From Burkholderiales bacterium (lineage in GTDB: Bacteria; Pseudomonadota; Gammaproteobacteria; Burkholderiales; Casimicrobiaceae), in assembly GCA_016790165.1 (NCBI GenBank), contig JAEUPL010000001.1, forward strand, positions 62,001 to 126,000: a stretch of 64,000 nucleotides of DNA, read 5' to 3'. The notes beneath the pieces were generated by a model. That model had not been told where the DNA came from. It did not search any database and saw nothing but the letters and a program-made list of their open reading frames with translations. The first letter of the stretch is position 1; the number at the start of each line of letters is the position of its first letter. This document shows positions 8,675 to 16,769 of this stretch, piece by piece. Position numbers and translations under genes: made by a program.

Positions 8675-11020
8675 ATGAACACTGCTACTGCCATCACGCT
8701 GGTCGCTGTTGACTGCGCTTACCCCGAACTGGCCGCGAAGGCGCTTGCGCGCTCGGCGCGGGCATTGCCGGTGGCGCGCACGCTGCTCTTGACCGATCGC
8801 GACCTCGCGCATCGGGGCGTGGAGGTGCAGCGCATCGCGCCGATTCGCTCGCGGGCGGCGTATTCCCAGTTCATGCTGAAGTCGCTCGCGCCGTTCATCG
8901 CCACGTCGCACGCACTCGTGGTGCAGTGGGATGGTTTTGTCATTGACGGCAGTGCCTGGGCCGATGAGTTCTGGCACTACGACTACATCGGTGCCCGCTG
9001 GCCGCATGTGGCCGGAGATTTTCGCGTCGGCAACGGGGGATTTTCGTTGCGCTCGAAGCGCCTGCTTGACGCACTGGCTGACGACGCGATCACGCTCGGC
9101 GAGGACAACGAAGACGAAGCGATCTGCATCCGCCATCGAGAGTTGCTTGAACGCAAATACCGCGTCGCGTTCGCAAGCGAGCGCGTGGCGGACCGGTTTG
9201 CCTTCGATGTCGGCCGCCCGGTGGGCCCGACGCTCGGCTTTCACGGCGTGTTCAATTTCTGGCAGGTGATGAGTGACGAAGAACTCATCACCTTCTCACG
9301 CACGGCGCCGGAGGCCATCGCTGAGGGGCTGGGCTTTGGCGCGCTGTGCCGCAATCTGGTGGACCTCAAACGCATCGCCGTCGCGCGCGAATTCGTGACA
9401 CGCCGCCTCGCGTCATTGCCGCAGGACGTGACCGGCCTCGATCTGCGCGAACGCTTGCGCGCGCTGGAGACACCGAACACGCCAGCGACGCCCGCCACGG
9501 CGTCCGATTCCGGAACGATCAAGCCGCCCGCGTCGCGCAATTCGCCCTGCCCCTGCGGTAGTGGCAAGCGCTACAAGGACTGTCACGGCAAGATCGCGCC
9601 GTCGCCTGCGACAGCCGTTGGCGCCGGTGCGCTCAACGTCGATGCGGTGTTGCAGGAGGCGCTGCAGTGGCATCAGGGGGGCCAGATCGATGCCGCGGTT
9701 GATCGCTACGCGCGCGTGCTGCAGGTCGAACCGGAGAACCCGACGGCGTTGCACTTTGCCGGGTTGTCTCAGTATCAGCAGGGGCAACCCTCGGCGGCGC
9801 TGGAACTGATGTGGCGCTCGGTCAGGCTCGCCGATCAGGAACCGGAATTTTTCAGCAACATCAGCGCAGCGGCGTGGAACGCGGGTCGCTACGACGAGGG
9901 GCGCTGGGCGGCGGAGCGCGCGCTCGCGCTGAATGCGGAGCACGTGGGCGCGTTGAACAACCTGGGCTTCAACCTGCGCTCACTGAACGACATTGATGGG
10001 TCCATCGCCGCGTTCGACCGCGCCCTGACGCTCGCGCCGCAGTTTGACTACGCGCGTTGGAATCGCACGTTCTCGTTGCTGGCGAAAGGGGATTACGCGC
10101 AAGGCTTTGCCGACTACGAATTACGGCTGCGCTTTCCGCAGACGCAACCGGGCGGCAAGATTCCCGCCGCCACGTTGTGGCGCGGCGAGGCGCCGGCACC
10201 AGGCAGCCACCCGAGCATCCTGCTGCTCTGCGAGCAAGGCCTGGGCGACACCTTCATGTTTGCTCGCTTCGTGCCGTGGGTGGCGGGGCGCGGTCTCGTG
10301 GTCACCCTCGCCGTGCCGCGCTCGCAAGTGGCGTTGATGCAGCAGTCGTTTCCTGGCATTCGGGTGATCGCCGTCGGTGAACACGAGGCGATGACGTTTG
10401 ATTATTGGGCGGCGCTCTGGTCGTTGCCTGCTGCGCTTGGTGTGACGCTGGACAACCTGCCCGCACCCAATCGATTTTTGCAAACGCAACCGGAGGCGGT
10501 GGCCCGCTGGCGCCAGCGACTCGATTCGCTCGCACCTCTGTCCAACGAGGGTGCCGATGCTGCTTCGACGCGGGCACTGCGTATTGGCCTCGTGTGGCAA
10601 GGGCAATTCGCGGGGCAGGACAACCAGATGGCGGATCGCTCGGTTCCGCCGCGTCTGATACGGCAGTTTGTTGAGGCGCATCCCGAGCATCGCTGGGTGT
10701 CGTTGCAGCACGGCGCCGCTGCGTTGGGGGCCTCGAACATCGTCGACTGGACGGCGGAGACCGTGGAATTCACGCAAATGGCGGCGCTGATCGATGCGCT
10801 CGATCTCGTGATCAGCATTGACACCGGTGCCGCGCACCTAGCCGCCGCGCTCGGCGCGCGCACCTGGGTGGCGCTGCGCGAGGCGGGCGACTGGCGCTAC
10901 GGCATCAGCGGTGATCGCTGCGCGTGGTCACCCACCATGCGGCTGTTCCGGCAGGACCGCTCGCGGCGCTGGGAGCCGGTGCTGGCGCAGCTCTCGGCCG
11001 CGCTGGGCTCAACGCGTTAA
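8675..11020 (+). CDS. DUF5672 - SEC-C - TPR - glycosyltransferase fusion protein
   Basis: A 781-residue four-part protein. Residues 1 to about 230 match the DUF5672 glycosyltransferase-like domain (VVQWDGF near 86, YDYIGARW near 105, VGNGGFSLRS near 118). Residues 289-305 hold a SEC-C zinc motif (CPCGSGKRYKDCHG), starting at Cys292. Residues about 325-490 are TPR repeats. The C-terminal part (about 520-781) resembles the GT9/GT41-like domain that follows TPRs in other bacteria, with LLLCEQGLGDTF and ISIDTGAAHLAAALG. The start ATG at 8675 places the DUF5672 strand first; further in-frame codons upstream overlap the REP-like repeat. It is likely a sugar transferase acting on a protein or cell-surface glycan; substrate unknown. 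No sugar genes adjoin it. Confidence 0.8.
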   Translation: MNTATAITLVAVDCAYPELAAKALARSARALPVARTLLLTDRDLAHRGVEVQRIAPIRSRAAYSQFMLKSLAPFIATSHALVVQWDGFVIDGSAWADEFWHYDYIGARWPHVAGDFRVGNGGFSLRSKRLLDALADDAITLGEDNEDEAICIRHRELLERKYRVAFASERVADRFAFDVGRPVGPTLGFHGVFNFWQVMSDEELITFSRTAPEAIAEGLGFGALCRNLVDLKRIAVAREFVTRRLASLPQDVTGLDLRERLRALETPNTPATPATASDSGTIKPPASRNSPCPCGSGKRYKDCHGKIAPSPATAVGAGALNVDAVLQEALQWHQGGQIDAAVDRYARVLQVEPENPTALHFAGLSQYQQGQPSAALELMWRSVRLADQEPEFFSNISAAAWNAGRYDEGRWAAERALALNAEHVGALNNLGFNLRSLNDIDGSIAAFDRALTLAPQFDYARWNRTFSLLAKGDYAQGFADYELRLRFPQTQPGGKIPAATLWRGEAPAPGSHPSILLLCEQGLGDTFMFARFVPWVAGRGLVVTLAVPRSQVALMQQSFPGIRVIAVGEHEAMTFDYWAALWSLPAALGVTLDNLPAPNRFLQTQPEAVARWRQRLDSLAPLSNEGADAASTRALRIGLVWQGQFAGQDNQMADRSVPPRLIRQFVEAHPEHRWVSLQHGAAALGASNIVDWTAETVEFTQMAALIDALDLVISIDTGAAHLAAALGARTWVALREAGDWRYGISGDRCAWSPTMRLFRQDRSRRWEPVLAQLSAALGSTR

Positions 11021-11078
11021 GGAAACGCTGAATAGGTCTGCGTGATCGGTCGCGCGTGAGACTTGTTCACCGTTTCCT
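11020..11078. terminator. Inverted repeat between convergent genes
   Basis: The two 17-base arms AGGAAACGCTGAATAGG (11020 on) and CTTGTTCACCGTTTCCT (to 11078) pair with about 13 matches around a 25-base loop. It spans exactly from the stop of the fusion gene to the stop of the convergent gene, so it may end both transcripts, although it lacks a long T-run. A related half (GGGGAAACACTGAATAAACG) occurs near 52140 without its partner arm. Confidence 0.5.
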
Positions 11079-13087
11079 CAATTCGGCACGCAGAACGCCA
11101 CGCCTTCGCCATCCCAGCCTAACCCGACGAACTGGTTGTACACGGCGAGCGATGTCGTGAAGCGGTGGTTCGGATCGTCCGGAAACTTGCTGCCGCGGAA
11201 CAGCCGATACAGCGGCGCCGTACCCGAGGGGCAGGTGGCGGAAACGCCACTGCCCGTGGCGCGCCACGCGAAGCTGTCGATGCCTTCGTTAACCGGTTTC
11301 TGCGGCAGCGCGGCGTTGCCCGGGTTCAGCGCCTGCAACACGGCCACATCCGCCGGATTGGTAGTGTAGAAGTGGCTGCCGCGCGTGTTGTTTTTCGCGA
11401 TCTTGTCGAAATAAAAGCGCGTCACGCCGCCGAGCGCCGCGTCCGGGTTGAGCATCATTTTGAAGCTGGCCCCGGTTTTCGTCCACGCCGGTACCGCATC
11501 GAGCAGCGACTTCTCGTTGTCGCGTGAGGTGATGAAGTAATAGTTCAGCTGCGGATGGAAATATTCGATCGCGGTCACCTGCGTCGGCAGCGTGACCGCC
11601 GAATCCACCGTGGCGATCAGCGCTCCGCGACCGCCGGTGGCGACGAAGAATGGCGCGCCGGGAAAGATCGCCAGCCCTTCGTGCACCGTGCCTCGCTCGC
11701 GTGCCTCCATGCGCTGCGCGAAATAGCTGTAGTAGCTCATCGCATCGGCACTCAGCAGGCCCTCCGACACCACGACGGTCGCCACGCGGAACGTGCGCTG
11801 CGCCGCGCCCGTCGCCGGCGTGCGCGGGCCATTCGCCGCGACCACGTCATTAGCGGTCAATCGGCTGAAGCCGCTGCTCAGCACTCGTCCGTCACAGAGC
11901 GCGGGCCAGTTGTTGACCCAGTTGCTGTCCGTCACCACCCATTGATCCGGCACGTCTGACGCTGCGATCATGCCCATCAGATACAGATCCAGCGGGTTGT
12001 AGCTCATCGCGCGCAGGTAATTGAGCGGCGTTACGCGCAAGCCATTGCCCTCGGCGGTGAGCTGGCAGTTGAACTGCCCACCTGCGCCGCTACCGGGGAT
12101 GGACAAGCCCATCAGGTCAGCCGCCATGGTGGACGCGGGCCAATGTGGCGATCCACTGGTCAGGGACGCGTTCTTGAGAAACGCCATCCATTGATGCCCG
12201 ATTTCATGCTGGTGTGCTGCGGACGCACCGTCGAAATAGTCGGAGATCGGAAACACCGTGATGCCGACGAGCCGGCTGGCGCCGCCGTACTGTGCATTGC
12301 TGTTGTAACTGGATTGCCCGGTGCCGGCGACGCTGTTGCGTGTGGCAAAGTGATAGCGATTCTGCGGCTGCACCTTGTCGAAGACGATGTTCAGAAAATC
12401 GAACTCGTCAGTGAGGTACTGGTAGGCGGCGCTGGCGACCGCCGCAATGTCGGGCAGCGCCACGTCGTGCGTGCGGTAGAGGGCGGCCGGTGCGATGTTG
12501 AGCACGTAGCGCGACATCTGCGCGCTGCCCGACAGCGGCTTCACCGTCGCCGCAGCGATCTCCGGCCCACGCACCTGAGCCGTCACTCCGTTGCGGCTGA
12601 CGCGTGCGCTGCCGGCGTAGGTATCCAGGAACCCGAGTTCGACGCGAAACACATCCGTAGCGGTGTGCCGGGACAGGATTTGCTGCACCGGCAGCAGCGT
12701 GGTGTAGATGCCATCACCCGCCGTCACGTCGCCATTGGCGCCGTTGTCCGTGAGCGCATAGGTCACGCCCCAGTTCGATACCAGTTGTAGGGTTGTTGGC
12801 GTCGGGCCGTCCATTCTCGCCGTGAGACGGACGGTGCCGGTGGCGCTGGTGTTGATTACTGAGGGGGCGAGCACGAAGTTGGCAACCGTGGGTGTGGTCG
12901 GCGTGGCTTTGGCACGCTCCGCGTTGCTCGTCGCGCCGCGCACACTGGCGGACGTGGGGCTGGCGACGTCGCTGTCACAACCATCACCATTGTGAGCGGT
13001 GGCGGGCCACGCGGCGAGCAGTCCGACGATCAGGCACGCCGCCGTCGGGGCGGTGCCGCGGGCGAAGCGGGGGCGTAGGGTTGACAT
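11078..13087 (-). CDS. Secreted HExxH protein with DUF5648-type tail
   Basis: A 669-residue exported protein. Signal peptide from the ATG at 13087 ends at ATAHNG (about residue 32). An N-terminal region with VTYALTDNGANGDVTAGDGIY resembles choice-of-anchor/immunoglobulin-like domains that measure time-course or pressure-type properties. The centre carries a zinc-protease motif HEIGH (His294, Glu295, His298) in AAHQHEIGHQWMAF. I see no third ligand that I can assign. The last 150 residues (YFHPQLNYYFITS, FYFDKIAKNN, HRFTTSLAVYNQF, GWDGEGVAFC) match DUF5648, a repeat-rich secreted module common in Burkholderiales. So it is a possible secreted metallopeptidase. A further 22 codons upstream are open; the ATG used here begins a normal signal sequence. 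Confidence 0.72.
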   Translation of the reverse strand: MSTLRPRFARGTAPTAACLIVGLLAAWPATAHNGDGCDSDVASPTSASVRGATSNAERAKATPTTPTVANFVLAPSVINTSATGTVRLTARMDGPTPTTLQLVSNWGVTYALTDNGANGDVTAGDGIYTTLLPVQQILSRHTATDVFRVELGFLDTYAGSARVSRNGVTAQVRGPEIAAATVKPLSGSAQMSRYVLNIAPAALYRTHDVALPDIAAVASAAYQYLTDEFDFLNIVFDKVQPQNRYHFATRNSVAGTGQSSYNSNAQYGGASRLVGITVFPISDYFDGASAAHQHEIGHQWMAFLKNASLTSGSPHWPASTMAADLMGLSIPGSGAGGQFNCQLTAEGNGLRVTPLNYLRAMSYNPLDLYLMGMIAASDVPDQWVVTDSNWVNNWPALCDGRVLSSGFSRLTANDVVAANGPRTPATGAAQRTFRVATVVVSEGLLSADAMSYYSYFAQRMEARERGTVHEGLAIFPGAPFFVATGGRGALIATVDSAVTLPTQVTAIEYFHPQLNYYFITSRDNEKSLLDAVPAWTKTGASFKMMLNPDAALGGVTRFYFDKIAKNNTRGSHFYTTNPADVAVLQALNPGNAALPQKPVNEGIDSFAWRATGSGVSATCPSGTAPLYRLFRGSKFPDDPNHRFTTSLAVYNQFVGLGWDGEGVAFCVPN

Positions 13088-13232
13088 GGCGGTTAGGTGG
13101 GCGCGTGGTGTTGGATGATGGCAAAGACGGGATATCGCGGCGATTCTGGCCATGAGGATTCGCGGCCGTGGCGCGCCACCGCGCTAAAGTATGCTTCTTC
13201 CGTCAATTTCCCCGCCCTCTGCAGCGCCTACC

Positions 13233-13730
13233 GTGACTACCTTTGCAACGACCGACCTCTGCGACGCCAACGAGCCGCGGCTAGCCGATGGCAGCTTGCG
13301 CGTGCTCGCCCCGAATTTCCATCGCTATGGCCAGCACCCACGCTTCGCCGGGCGTGCCAAAACGTTGAAGGTGTTCGAGGACAACACGCTGGTGCGCACC
13401 GCCCTGGAAAGCCCCGGCCACGGCCAGGTGCTGGTGATTGATGGTGCCGGATCGCTGCGCTGCGCACTGCTGGGTGGCAATCTGGGCAAGCTGGCCGAGA
13501 AAAACGGTTGGGCCGGGGTGGTGCTCAACGCGCCCATTCGCGATGCCGATGAAATTGATGCCTGCGCGATCGGTGTGCGCGCACTGGGCACCTGCCCGGT
13601 GAAGAGCAAGAAGGCGGGCGCCGGCACGTTCGACGAGCCACTCGCATTCGGCGGCGTGACTGTCAAACCCGGCGACTGGTGTTATGCCGATCGCGATGGC
13701 GTGTTGTTTTCCGATGTGGAGCTGGCATGA
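13233..13730 (+). CDS. rraA: RraA family protein (RNase E regulator-like)
   Basis: A 165-residue protein aligned end to end with E. coli Rra[11 protein letters not shown] (residues 5-14), [37 protein letters not shown], then PIRDADEID and [17 protein letters not shown] near the end. Family members either bind RNase E and lower its activity or act as 4-hydroxy-4-methyl-2-oxoglutarate aldolases; sequence here does not decide which, although the G-D-G substrate strand is shared by both. The GTG at 13233 gives the family length; an ATG 14 codons upstream gives an extension that is Ser/Pro-rich and unaligned. Its stop overlaps the next ATG by four bases, suggesting coupled translation with the hydrolase. 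Confidence 0.9.
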   Translation: MTTFATTDLCDANEPRLADGSLRVLAPNFHRYGQHPRFAGRAKTLKVFEDNTLVRTALESPGHGQVLVIDGAGSLRCALLGGNLGKLAEKNGWAGVVLNAPIRDADEIDACAIGVRALGTCPVKSKKAGAGTFDEPLAFGGVTVKPGDWCYADRDGVLFSDVELA

Positions 13731-14617
13731 TTCCGACCCCTGATCGCCGCGCCCGCGTCGTGGTGCCGCTGGGCGACGCGACGCGCAACATGGTCGTCCA
13801 CGACTGGGGCGACGAGCGCAATCCGCGGGTGGTCGTCTGTGTGCACGGGCTCTCGCGCAACGGCCGCGACTTCGACGTCGTCGCGCCCGCGCTGGCCGAT
13901 GACTATCGCGTGCTCTGCCCTGACATCCCCGGTCGCGGCGAGAGCGACTGGTACGCAACCGCCGCCGACTACACCATTCCCAACTACATCGCGGCGATCC
14001 AAGCGATGTTTGCGCAGCTCGGCGTGACGCGCTACGACTGGATCGGCACCTCAATGGGGGGCTTGATCGGAATGGTGATGGCCGCGACGCCGGGCTCGCA
14101 GATGCGCCGCTTTGTGATCAACGATATTGGCCCGGTGATCGAGAAGGCGGCGCTTGACCGGATTGCGGCGTATGTGGGCCGGGTTCCGACATTCCCGAGC
14201 TACATGGCGCTGTTTGAAGCCGTGCAGCCGATCAACGCCAGCTTCGGCCCGCTCACCGATGAGCAGATGCATCACATGGTGAAGACGGCCGTGCAGCAAC
14301 GACCGGATGGGCAGTGGGAGTTCAAGGCCGACCCGAAAATTGGCGACGCATTTCGTGCCGGGCTTCAGCAGACGGCGGTAGACATGTGGCCGCTGTGGTC
14401 CGCCATCACGCAGCCGGTGCTGGTGTTGCGCGGTGCACAGTCTGATTTGCTGAGTGCCGCAACGGTGGAAAGAATGCTTGCCGCACACCACGCTGCCGGC
14501 CGCGTGGCCGAGGCGTTGAGCATTTCCGATACGGGGCACGCCCCGATGATCATGGACGAGCCGACGGTGGCGGCGGTGAAGGGCTTCCTGCACGCGGCGC
14601 CCTGGGTGGCTGCATGA
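13727..14617 (+). CDS. Alpha/beta-fold hydrolase
   Basis: A 296-residue soluble hydrolase. [11 protein letters not shown] gives the oxyanion region near residues 40-50, [11 protein letters not shown] lies near 65-75, and the nucleophile elbow GTSMGGLIG near 107-115 (Ser109). The catalytic His is in [12 protein letters not shown] near residue 271. This is the classic alpha/beta hydrolase plan with LxxP-G cap region; the substrate is unknown. The ATG overlaps the rraA stop (ATGA) and its own stop overlaps the start of the flavin reductase gene (ATGA), so the three genes form one tightly coupled unit. Frame is open upstream inside rraA but the shared ATGA overlap settles the start. Confidence 0.88.
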   Translation: MIPTPDRRARVVVPLGDATRNMVVHDWGDERNPRVVVCVHGLSRNGRDFDVVAPALADDYRVLCPDIPGRGESDWYATAADYTIPNYIAAIQAMFAQLGVTRYDWIGTSMGGLIGMVMAATPGSQMRRFVINDIGPVIEKAALDRIAAYVGRVPTFPSYMALFEAVQPINASFGPLTDEQMHHMVKTAVQQRPDGQWEFKADPKIGDAFRAGLQQTAVDMWPLWSAITQPVLVLRGAQSDLLSAATVERMLAAHHAAGRVAEALSISDTGHAPMIMDEPTVAAVKGFLHAAPWVAA

Positions 14618-15297
14618 GCAACCAGAGCACCCCGGAAACCATCTCGCTGGCGCCGTCCGATTTCACTGCGGACGAGCTGTATTTTGTGCTGCGCGATGCG
14701 ATCATTCCGCGCCCGATCGCTTGGGTTTCGAGCATTGATGCGCGGGGCATCACCAACATCGCGCCGTTCTCTTTCTTCAACGTGTGTTCGCCCACACCCC
14801 CGGTGCTTGGCTTCAGTTGCGGCCCGCGCGGCGAGGACCGATCGAATGAACAGTGGGCGTTGAAAGACACGTGGGCCAACATTCGTGAGACGCGGGAGTT
14901 CGTCATCAATCTGGTGCCGGAATCGATGGCCGAAGCCATGGTGCGAACAAGCGACCCGCTCGCCCCCGGTGTGAGCGAATTCGAGCATGCCGGGCTGACG
15001 CCGCTGGCGTCAACGCGGGTGAAACCGCCGCGTGTGGCGGGCGTGCCCGTGGCGTACGAGTGCGTATTGCGCGAAGCCATCGCACTCGGGCGCAGCACTT
15101 GGGTAATGGGCGACGTCGTGCAAGTGCATATCGACGCGCGCTGCTACGCGGGCGAAAAGCGTGGCTTCAAACATCGCGTTGATGTGCTGTCGCACACCGA
15201 GATGCGCCCCTATGCGCGGCTTGGAAGCAACTTCTACGCTCGTCTGCGCGAGATCGAAACGCTGCAAAGACGCGACGGGGGTCAACGTGGCACTTAG
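14614..15297 (+). CDS. Flavin reductase family protein (FMN-binding split barrel)
   Basis: A 227-residue protein with the flavin reductase-like split-barrel signature: FVLRDAIIPRPIAWVSSID at about residues 22-40, NIAPFSFFN at 46-54, and GFSCGPRGED near 68-77; AYECVLREA appears later. Related proteins bind FMN and either reduce free flavin for a two-component monooxygenase or have oxidoreductase roles not yet defined. No monooxygenase gene is next to it, so the partner is unknown. Translation starts at an ATG overlapping the hydrolase stop. The gene ends next to a 165-base palindrome at 15296 which overlaps its stop codon. Confidence 0.88.
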   Translation: MSNQSTPETISLAPSDFTADELYFVLRDAIIPRPIAWVSSIDARGITNIAPFSFFNVCSPTPPVLGFSCGPRGEDRSNEQWALKDTWANIRETREFVINLVPESMAEAMVRTSDPLAPGVSEFEHAGLTPLASTRVKPPRVAGVPVAYECVLREAIALGRSTWVMGDVVQVHIDARCYAGEKRGFKHRVDVLSHTEMRPYARLGSNFYARLREIETLQRRDGGQRGT

Positions 15298-15460
15298 CAG
15301 GTTGCAGAAATACTTCACGCGGCGTGCAGAAACGCAGCCTCGAACGCAGGGCGGCGTTGGTTTTTTTGCCCATAGCGACGGCTATGGGCTGCAAAAGCCG
15401 CCTTGCCCTGCGTCCGATCTGCATTCCTGCCCCTCCGCGCAAGTACTTCAGCAGCCTGCT
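15296..15460. repeat. 165-base imperfect palindrome (MITE-like)
   Basis: Both ends read AGCAGG / CCTGCT, with roughly 80-base arms that pair around the loop GACG: GAAnTACTT, GCAGnAAnGCAG, TCGnACGCAGGGC and GCCCATAGC occur in both arms. The centre is GCCCATAGCGACGGCTATGGGC (15368-15389 region). No open frame is inside. Only one copy was seen in the window. It covers the last two bases of the flavin reductase stop and ends six bases before the ATG of the TPR gene, whose AGCAGG ribosome site directly follows it. Confidence 0.8.
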
Positions 15461-15466
15461 AGCAGG

Positions 15467-16318
15467 ATGCGCTTGTTGGGCGTACTGCTGGCCAGCGCGC
15501 TTGGGGTGATGGGAGGAAACAGCATGGCTGCCGACATCGACGCCCTCTGGGACTACGCGAAGCCTGCCGAGAGCGAAGCGCGTTTCCGCGAAGCACTCAA
15601 GACAGCGACGGGTGACGGCGCCCTGGAGCTGGAAACGCAGATCGCCCGCACGTACAGCATGCGGCGCGATATTCTGCGCGCCTATGCCGTGCTCGACGCC
15701 GTCGCGGTACGCATGTCGGGGGGCACGGCCGCGCGCGTGCGCATCCGTTATCTGCTGGAACGGGGGCGCGCGCTCAACTCGTCGGGGCAGTTTGAGCAGG
15801 CAAAACCGCTGTTCGCCGATGCCTTTCAATTGGCGCAACGCGAGAACGAAGTGCTCCTTGCGATTGACGCAGCGCACATGTTTGGCTTCTCGAAAAATCT
15901 CGAGGAGGCCATGTCGTGGAATCAGGTCGCGATGCGACTCGCGCAGGGCAGCGAATTACCACGGGCGATCCGCTGGCGGGCGTCGATTGCCAATAACCTG
16001 GGTTCAACCGAGCGCGAACGCGGGAATCTGGACGCGGCCGCGCGCCACTTCGACGCCGCGCTCAAAGCGCATCAGCGCACAGGCACGCCGCTGCAAGTGC
16101 GCATTGCGTGGTGGCAAGTGGCGAATGTCAGACGCCTGCAAGGAAAGTTCGACGAGGCGCTCGCGATCCAGCAACGGTTGGAGCAGGAAATGCTTGCCGC
16201 GAAAGAACCTGACGAGTACGTCTACGACGAGCTGGCCGCGCTGTATACCGCACTAAAACGCCCTGCAGATGCGGCGCGGGCCAACGACGCACGAAAGGCG
16301 ATTACCCGCACACCGTAG
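15467..16318 (+). CDS. Exported TPR-repeat protein
   Basis: A 283-residue protein with a signal peptide (MRLLGVLLASALGVMG..., cleaved near AMAAD, about residue 23). The remainder is alpha-helical with TPR-type pairs, for example RIRYLLERGRALNSSGQFEQAKPLFADA and ERGNLDAAARHFDAALKAH. It probably scaffolds protein-protein contacts in the periplasm; partners unknown. The ATG at 15467 has AGCAGG immediately before it. The frame is open 102 codons further upstream, but that stretch is the palindromic element and the end of the flavin reductase gene. The 3' end abuts the decayed nucleotidyltransferase remnant (stop at 16318, remnant from 16325). Confidence 0.78.
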   Translation: MRLLGVLLASALGVMGGNSMAADIDALWDYAKPAESEARFREALKTATGDGALELETQIARTYSMRRDILRAYAVLDAVAVRMSGGTAARVRIRYLLERGRALNSSGQFEQAKPLFADAFQLAQRENEVLLAIDAAHMFGFSKNLEEAMSWNQVAMRLAQGSELPRAIRWRASIANNLGSTERERGNLDAAARHFDAALKAHQRTGTPLQVRIAWWQVANVRRLQGKFDEALAIQQRLEQEMLAAKEPDEYVYDELAALYTALKRPADAARANDARKAITRTP

Positions 16319-16324
16319 TTGAAT

Positions 16325-16468
16325 GACCCACATGTCGATGTCACCGGTGTAGCGTGGGCGCCCTTGCGCGGCCAGCGCGTGCGCGCCGACGATCAGGAAC
16401 TCAACCCCCGCCTTTGCCTTCCTTCAGTGTAGTCACCCGACAAACTCTTTGAAGTCTTTGTTCAGCAA
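16325..16468 (-). pseudogene. Decayed nucleotidyltransferase remnant (TA-like module)
   Basis: Reading the minus strand from 16468 gives LLNKDFKEFVG, a stop, LH, a stop, then AGVEFLIVGAHALAAQGRPR and YTGDIDMWV. This matches the N-terminus of small nucleotidyltransferase-fold proteins (DUF6036/AbiEii-like, with the GDIDxWV catalytic Asp pair), in the order expected: LNxDFKEF, then VEFLxVGAHALAxxGRPR, then TGDIDxWV. Two in-frame stops and an abrupt end at 16325, seven bases from the convergent TPR stop, show that it is broken and truncated. The upstream partner gene overlaps its 5' end. Confidence 0.8.
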
Positions 16469-16616
16469 TTGGCAAAGCCTCCATCACCGGGCGACGCAGT
16501 TCTTCCACCGCAGCAAGACGCTCCTGCACCGGGCGCGACAGCCAGTACGCCAGGTGGCGCGCATCATCGTTCGCCGTGTGCAGCGTAGTTTTCCGGACGA
16601 CTCTTGCGATGGTCAT
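16401..16616 (-). CDS. Small partner of a nucleotidyltransferase module
   Basis: A 71-residue protein: basic N-terminal strand (ARVVRKTTLHT), then DDARHLAYWLSRPVQERLAAVEELRR, a pattern I recognise from small proteins encoded directly upstream of DUF6036-type nucleotidyltransferases and often annotated as a toxin-antitoxin partner. Normal members end soon after FQRVYRIxxR; here that part reads LQRVCRVTTLKEGKGGG, so the C-terminus is altered or extended. The overlapping nucleotidyltransferase is a pseudogene, so this gene is probably a leftover, though it is itself intact. The ATG at 16616 is used; an in-frame ATG six codons upstream is possible. Confidence 0.6.
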   Translation of the reverse strand: MTIARVVRKTTLHTANDDARHLAYWLSRPVQERLAAVEELRRPVMEALPIAEQRLQRVCRVTTLKEGKGGG

Positions 16617-16637
16617 ACGGCATTGTCGCCGCATCGC

Positions 16638-16696
16638 GGCATTTGCGGGACGCTAACGGTGGCCCTTGATTCCACTGCGTTGCATCGAGGGCACGC
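16638..16696. repeat. REP-like hairpin repeat, copy 2
   Basis: Matches bases 8571-8628 at about 49 of 58 positions, including the stem halves CCCTTGAT and ATCGAGGG around TCCACTGCGTTGC. It marks the left side of the AT-richer segment that carries the OLD-like gene (16770). It lies upstream of that gene and could form part of the leader or of an integration scar. Confidence 0.68.
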
Positions 16697-16769
16697 TGTC
16701 TATAGCGTGAGGGTTGAGTCCATCACGAATCCGATACTATCGTGCACATTCCTAGCCGAGTGCGTAGCT

